A DNA stretch of 33,015 nucleotides, taken from the NCBI RefSeq assembly GCF_015207395.1, contig NZ_JADEWX010000053.1:1-33015 (forward strand), given 5' to 3'. The position numbers were made by a program, and so were the translations under genes. Source of the DNA: Nodosilinea sp. LEGE 07088 (lineage in GTDB: Bacteria > Cyanobacteriota > Cyanobacteriia > Phormidesmidales > Phormidesmidaceae). Below, in pieces: positions 30,626-33,015 of this stretch; position 1 is the first letter of the stretch, and the number at the start of each line of letters is the position of its first letter. The notes below the pieces were generated by a model that was not told the DNA's origin, searched no databases, and saw nothing but the letters and a program-made list of their open reading frames with translations.

Positions 30626-31069
30626 ATGGCTGACAATGCTAGAGACGAGATCGTGCATCAGTTCGCAACCATAATTCCGACATTACGCTACAGGGATGCA
30701 TCTGCCGCTGTTGACTGGCTTTGCCAAGCCTTTGGGTTTGAAAAGCATTTGGTGGTTTCTAATGATGATGGCACCATCGCCCATGCTGAACTCGTGTTTG
30801 GCAACGGCATGGTCATGCTAGGCGCTGTCCGTGAGGATGAATTTGGTCGGCTACAGCAACCGCCCAGTCAGGCAGACGGGGTCGTCACGCAGAGTCCTTA
30901 CATTCTGGTTGAGGACGTAGATAAACATTACGAGCGGGCTGTTGCGGCAGGAGCTCAAATCGTCATGGAGCTCAAAGATCAAGACTACGGAGGGCGCGAT
31001 TATTCTTGTCGCGATCCGGAGGGACATGTGTGGAACTTTGGTACCTACGACCCCTGGAACGCGGGTTAG
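30626..31069 (+). CDS. VOC superfamily protein (PhnB-type glyoxalase fold)
   Basis: This 147-residue VOC protein contains IIPTLRYRDASAAVDWLCQAFGFEKHLVV, IAHAELVFGNGMVMLGAV, YILVEDVDKHYERAVAAGAQIVMELKDQDYGGRDYSCRDPEGHVWNFGTYDPW. It has the His (IAHAE) and Glu (DPEGH) positions seen in metal-binding VOC enzymes. The substrate is unknown. CCGGAGCAGG precedes the ATG. It is the first gene after the 231-bp repeats and begins a run with a PhnB-like gene and a DUF1579 gene. Confidence 0.93.
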   Translation: MADNARDEIVHQFATIIPTLRYRDASAAVDWLCQAFGFEKHLVVSNDDGTIAHAELVFGNGMVMLGAVREDEFGRLQQPPSQADGVVTQSPYILVEDVDKHYERAVAAGAQIVMELKDQDYGGRDYSCRDPEGHVWNFGTYDPWNAG

Positions 31070-31102
31070 CAACAACTCATCCATTTAGCCCAGGAGGGCG
31101 CT

Positions 31103-31513
31103 ATGAAACTGATTCCTTACCTCAATTTCGATGGTGACTGCGAAGCTGCCTTTAAGTTTTACGAACAGGTTTTTGGCGGCAAACTATGTGACAAGATGCT
31201 CTACAAGGGCTCTCCCATGGAAGCAGACGTGCCCCCCGAATGGCACGACAAAATTATGCATACCCATTTGCAAGTCGGCGATCAAACCCTTATGGGGTCT
31301 GATGCTCCCCCAGACTACTTCAAAGAGCCCCAGGGCACTGAGATCACCATCCAAATTGAAGACCCCGAAAAAGCCGAGCAAATCTTCAGAGCTTTAGCCG
31401 AAAACGGCACCGTCAAAATGGACATTCAGGAAACCTTTTGGGCAACGCGGTTTGGCATGTTAACTGATCAATTTGGCATTCCCTGGATGGTCAACTGCGA
31501 CAAAGCCGCCTAG
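31103..31513 (+). CDS. PhnB-like VOC protein
   Basis: This 136-residue protein (MKLIPYLNFDGDCEAAFKFY...) fits the PhnB-like VOC group: EQVFGGKLCDKMLYKGSP, DKIMHTHLQVGDQTLMGSDAPP, EITIQIEDPEKAEQIFRALAENGTVKM and the end WATRFGMLTDQFGIPWMVNC. By family knowledge it has a two-module VOC fold without proven activity. CAGGAGG lies upstream. It is 33 bp after the VOC gene and 56 bp before the DUF1579 gene. Confidence 0.94.
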   Translation: MKLIPYLNFDGDCEAAFKFYEQVFGGKLCDKMLYKGSPMEADVPPEWHDKIMHTHLQVGDQTLMGSDAPPDYFKEPQGTEITIQIEDPEKAEQIFRALAENGTVKMDIQETFWATRFGMLTDQFGIPWMVNCDKAA

Positions 31514-31569
31514 CCCGCAACGCCGAGCCAACACCTGATATTAATCAACCCCTACACAGGAGATGTGCC

Positions 31570-32085
31570 ATGACAACCACAACGACAACGCCCCAAGACC
31601 CCATGACATTCGATCAGCCGCAGCCAGAGCACAGTTGGCTTCAGAAAATGGTGGGGGAGTGGACCTATGACACCGAAGCCAGCATGGAGCCTGATCAGCC
31701 CAAAGAGACCTTTTCTGGCACCGAAAGCGTGCGATCGCTGGGGGCCTTCTGGGTGATCGCTGAAGCCCAGGGCATGATGTGCGGCGACGACACCATGACC
31801 TCCGTTATGACCCTCGGCTACGACCCCCAAAAAGGGTACGTCGGCACCTGGATTGGGTCGATGATGTCCCATCTCTGGATTTACGACGGCGAGATGGATG
31901 AGGCTAAACGGGTGCTCACCCTGACATCCGAAGGCCCCGCTATGACCGGCAGCGGTACAGCCCAGTACCGGGACATAATCGAGTTCAAGAGTGACGACCA
32001 CCGGGTCATGACCTCCTATCTACAGGGGGATGATGGCCAGTGGCAGCTGTTCATGACCGCGAACTATCGGCGGGTATCTAGCTAA
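31570..32085 (+). CDS. DUF1579 family protein
   Basis: This 171-residue DUF1579 protein has HSWLQKMVGEWTYDTEASMEPDQPKETFSGTESVRSLGAFWVIAEAQG, then MTLGYDPQKGYVGTWIGSMMSHLWIYDGEMDEAKRVLTLTSEGPAM and DDHRVMTSYLQGDDGQWQLFMTANYRR. It is probably a lipocalin-like beta barrel; function is unknown. DUF1579 genes often lie near PhnB, GFA and ECF sigma genes, as here. AGGAGAT precedes the ATG. It is the last gene of the second cluster, convergent with the transporter gene. The 190-bp gap that follows holds nothing recognisable. Confidence 0.93.
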   Translation: MTTTTTTPQDPMTFDQPQPEHSWLQKMVGEWTYDTEASMEPDQPKETFSGTESVRSLGAFWVIAEAQGMMCGDDTMTSVMTLGYDPQKGYVGTWIGSMMSHLWIYDGEMDEAKRVLTLTSEGPAMTGSGTAQYRDIIEFKSDDHRVMTSYLQGDDGQWQLFMTANYRRVSS

Positions 32086-32276
32086 TCTCGCAGTGCGAAA
32101 CCCGGCAATGACGCGCCAGGTGTCCTGAATTGAAGCAGAGTTGGCATCGGTAGTGTTTGCGTCAGCATCCCGTGGCCTAGTAGACTGCGGCCTAAGTGTA
32201 GCGACTATTGCCAATCGAGAGGGAGCAGGGGGGCTAGGGAGCCAAGCGATCCTGAATGGTAGGCATATTTCGAGCA

Positions 32277-33015
32277 CTAGGTGTCGGTCTTCAGCAGGGT
32301 TTTAAAGGCCGTGTGCGCCTCTGGGCTACCCACCACCAGCAGGCGATCGCCCCTGCCATCTGCATCTCCCCCGTCGGGTGGCGATGCAGATGTTTTTCAC
32401 GCTCGATCGCCATTACCGTCGCGCCAGTCAAGCGGCGAATATTGGCCTTAGCCAAGGTGATCCCCACCAGGGGCGAGTCGGGCGATAGCTCATACCAGTG
32501 TCGTTGGAGGCCCTCGATCGCCACCTCCAGATCGGTCTCGCCCCAGTATTCTGCTCGCTCGGGCAAGATGTCGCGGTAGCGGCGGGTGCGGTAGCGGTTC
32601 ACCACCTGCTGCACCTCAAAGGTCGAGTCACCCAGATTGAGCAGCAGGTGCGCCCCCATTTCGAGCGAGGCCTCAAACTCAGGCTGCACCACTTCCTGAG
32701 CCCCGAGCTGGTAGAGGGTATCGATCTCGGCGTTGTCGTGGGCCCGCACGGTAATATCTAACTCGGGGGCCAGGCTCAGCGCCCGGTTGAGGGTAAGGCG
32801 AGTGGCTATGGGGTCGGGCAGGGCGATCGCCATCGCCTTGGCCTGATGCAGCTGCGCTTTTTCGAGCAGCACGGCACTCGACGCATCGCCAAACAGGTAG
32901 GCAATACCGCGATCGCGCAGCGATTGCAGCACCGCCTCGTTGTTGTCGATCACCAGAATCTTGTAGCCCTGAAAGTACAGCATGCGCACCAGGGTATGCC
33001 CCACCCGCCCGCAAC
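32277..33015 (-). CDS. TrkA-type (RCK) C-terminal part of a cation channel/antiporter, frameshifted near its end
   Basis: The 5' part lies outside the window. Seen: the RCK/TrkA_N domain beginning at the window edge (CGRVGHTLVRMLYFQGYKILVIDNNEAV, then AYLFGDASSAVLLEKAQL) and a TrkA_C domain (LVGITLAKANIRRLTGATVMAIEREKHLHRHPTGEMQM). After MQM the frame runs into AGAIACWWW and stops at 32291. The neighbouring frame gives the expected end, GDRLLVVGSPEAHTAFKTLL, with a stop at 32277. Two extra G bases in a GGGG run beside a HIP1 site (about 32350) would explain this. It may be a KefB/NhaP-like antiporter or a Trk channel. Pseudogene or sequence error cannot be told apart here. Confidence 0.85.

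Overview
The window looks like chromosomal DNA of a cyanobacterium, probably filamentous and Leptolyngbya- or Nodosilinea-like. HIP1 octamers (GCGATCGC) are scattered throughout. Several typical cyanobacterial families occur: DUF6887/DUF6888, Uma2, DUF6972 and a Ski2-like helicase. I cannot name the species from sequence alone.

The main discovery is a pair of integron cassette arrays. Locus 1 (about 1953-9750) reads leftward. It has a truncated integron integrase start (plus strand, 9592), a 42-bp-period palindromic array (9271-9515), an attI-like core (9239) and four putative minus-strand cassettes separated by attC sites. Cassette A holds an AlbA_2/Schlafen-type protein and cassette B a HEPN-like protein. 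Cassette C is an unusually large 3.8-kb unit with AraC, aldo/keto reductase, NmrA-type SDR, VOC and NTF2-like genes. Cassette D holds the DUF6888/DUF6887 pair. Each cassette's first bases (GTTRRRY core plus 1-3 more) are complementary to the R'' end of its own attC, matching over 8-10 bp (one mismatch in D). Locus 2 (about 18450-21383) reads rightward. It again starts with a 42-bp-period palindromic array. Then come a reversed dual-specificity phosphatase cassette, a cassette with VOC, DUF6972 and a putative immunity gene, and a GH114-like lipoprotein gene cut by an ISL3-family IS (21384-22628).

Between and around these arrays is the housekeeping and regulatory backbone: a Ski2-like helicase (left edge), uvrB (10155-12158), an ECF42-type sigma factor with C-terminal TPR-like region (12458-13708), and a TrkA-type cation transporter C-terminus (right edge, with an apparent frameshift).

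The second theme is a probable ECF42 regulon. Small proteins of the DGPF/YCII, SnoaL/NTF2, VOC/PhnB, GFA, DUF899 and DUF1579 families fill 15.0-18.3 kb and 27.3-32.1 kb. Three of their upstream regions carry the same bipartite motif, TGTCGA-N17-CGACTA (14954, 16730, 27220), which resembles the published ECF42 promoter. The second cluster also holds a class D (OXA-type) beta-lactamase and an exact 3 x 231-bp tandem triplication (29920-30612). That triplication copies the 3' end of a SnoaL-like gene together with a promoter-like sequence ahead of a VOC gene.

A third unit (22669-26219) is a LysR gene with an in-frame stop, divergent from a putative operon of a Tat-exported aldo/keto reductase, an intradiol-dioxygenase-like protein and a ferric-reductase-like membrane protein. 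A MerR/GyrI-like regulator follows. Decay is common in this window: truncated intI, Uma2, VOC and GH114 genes, a frameshifted transposase, the LysR nonsense codon and a relic of a second ECF42 gene.
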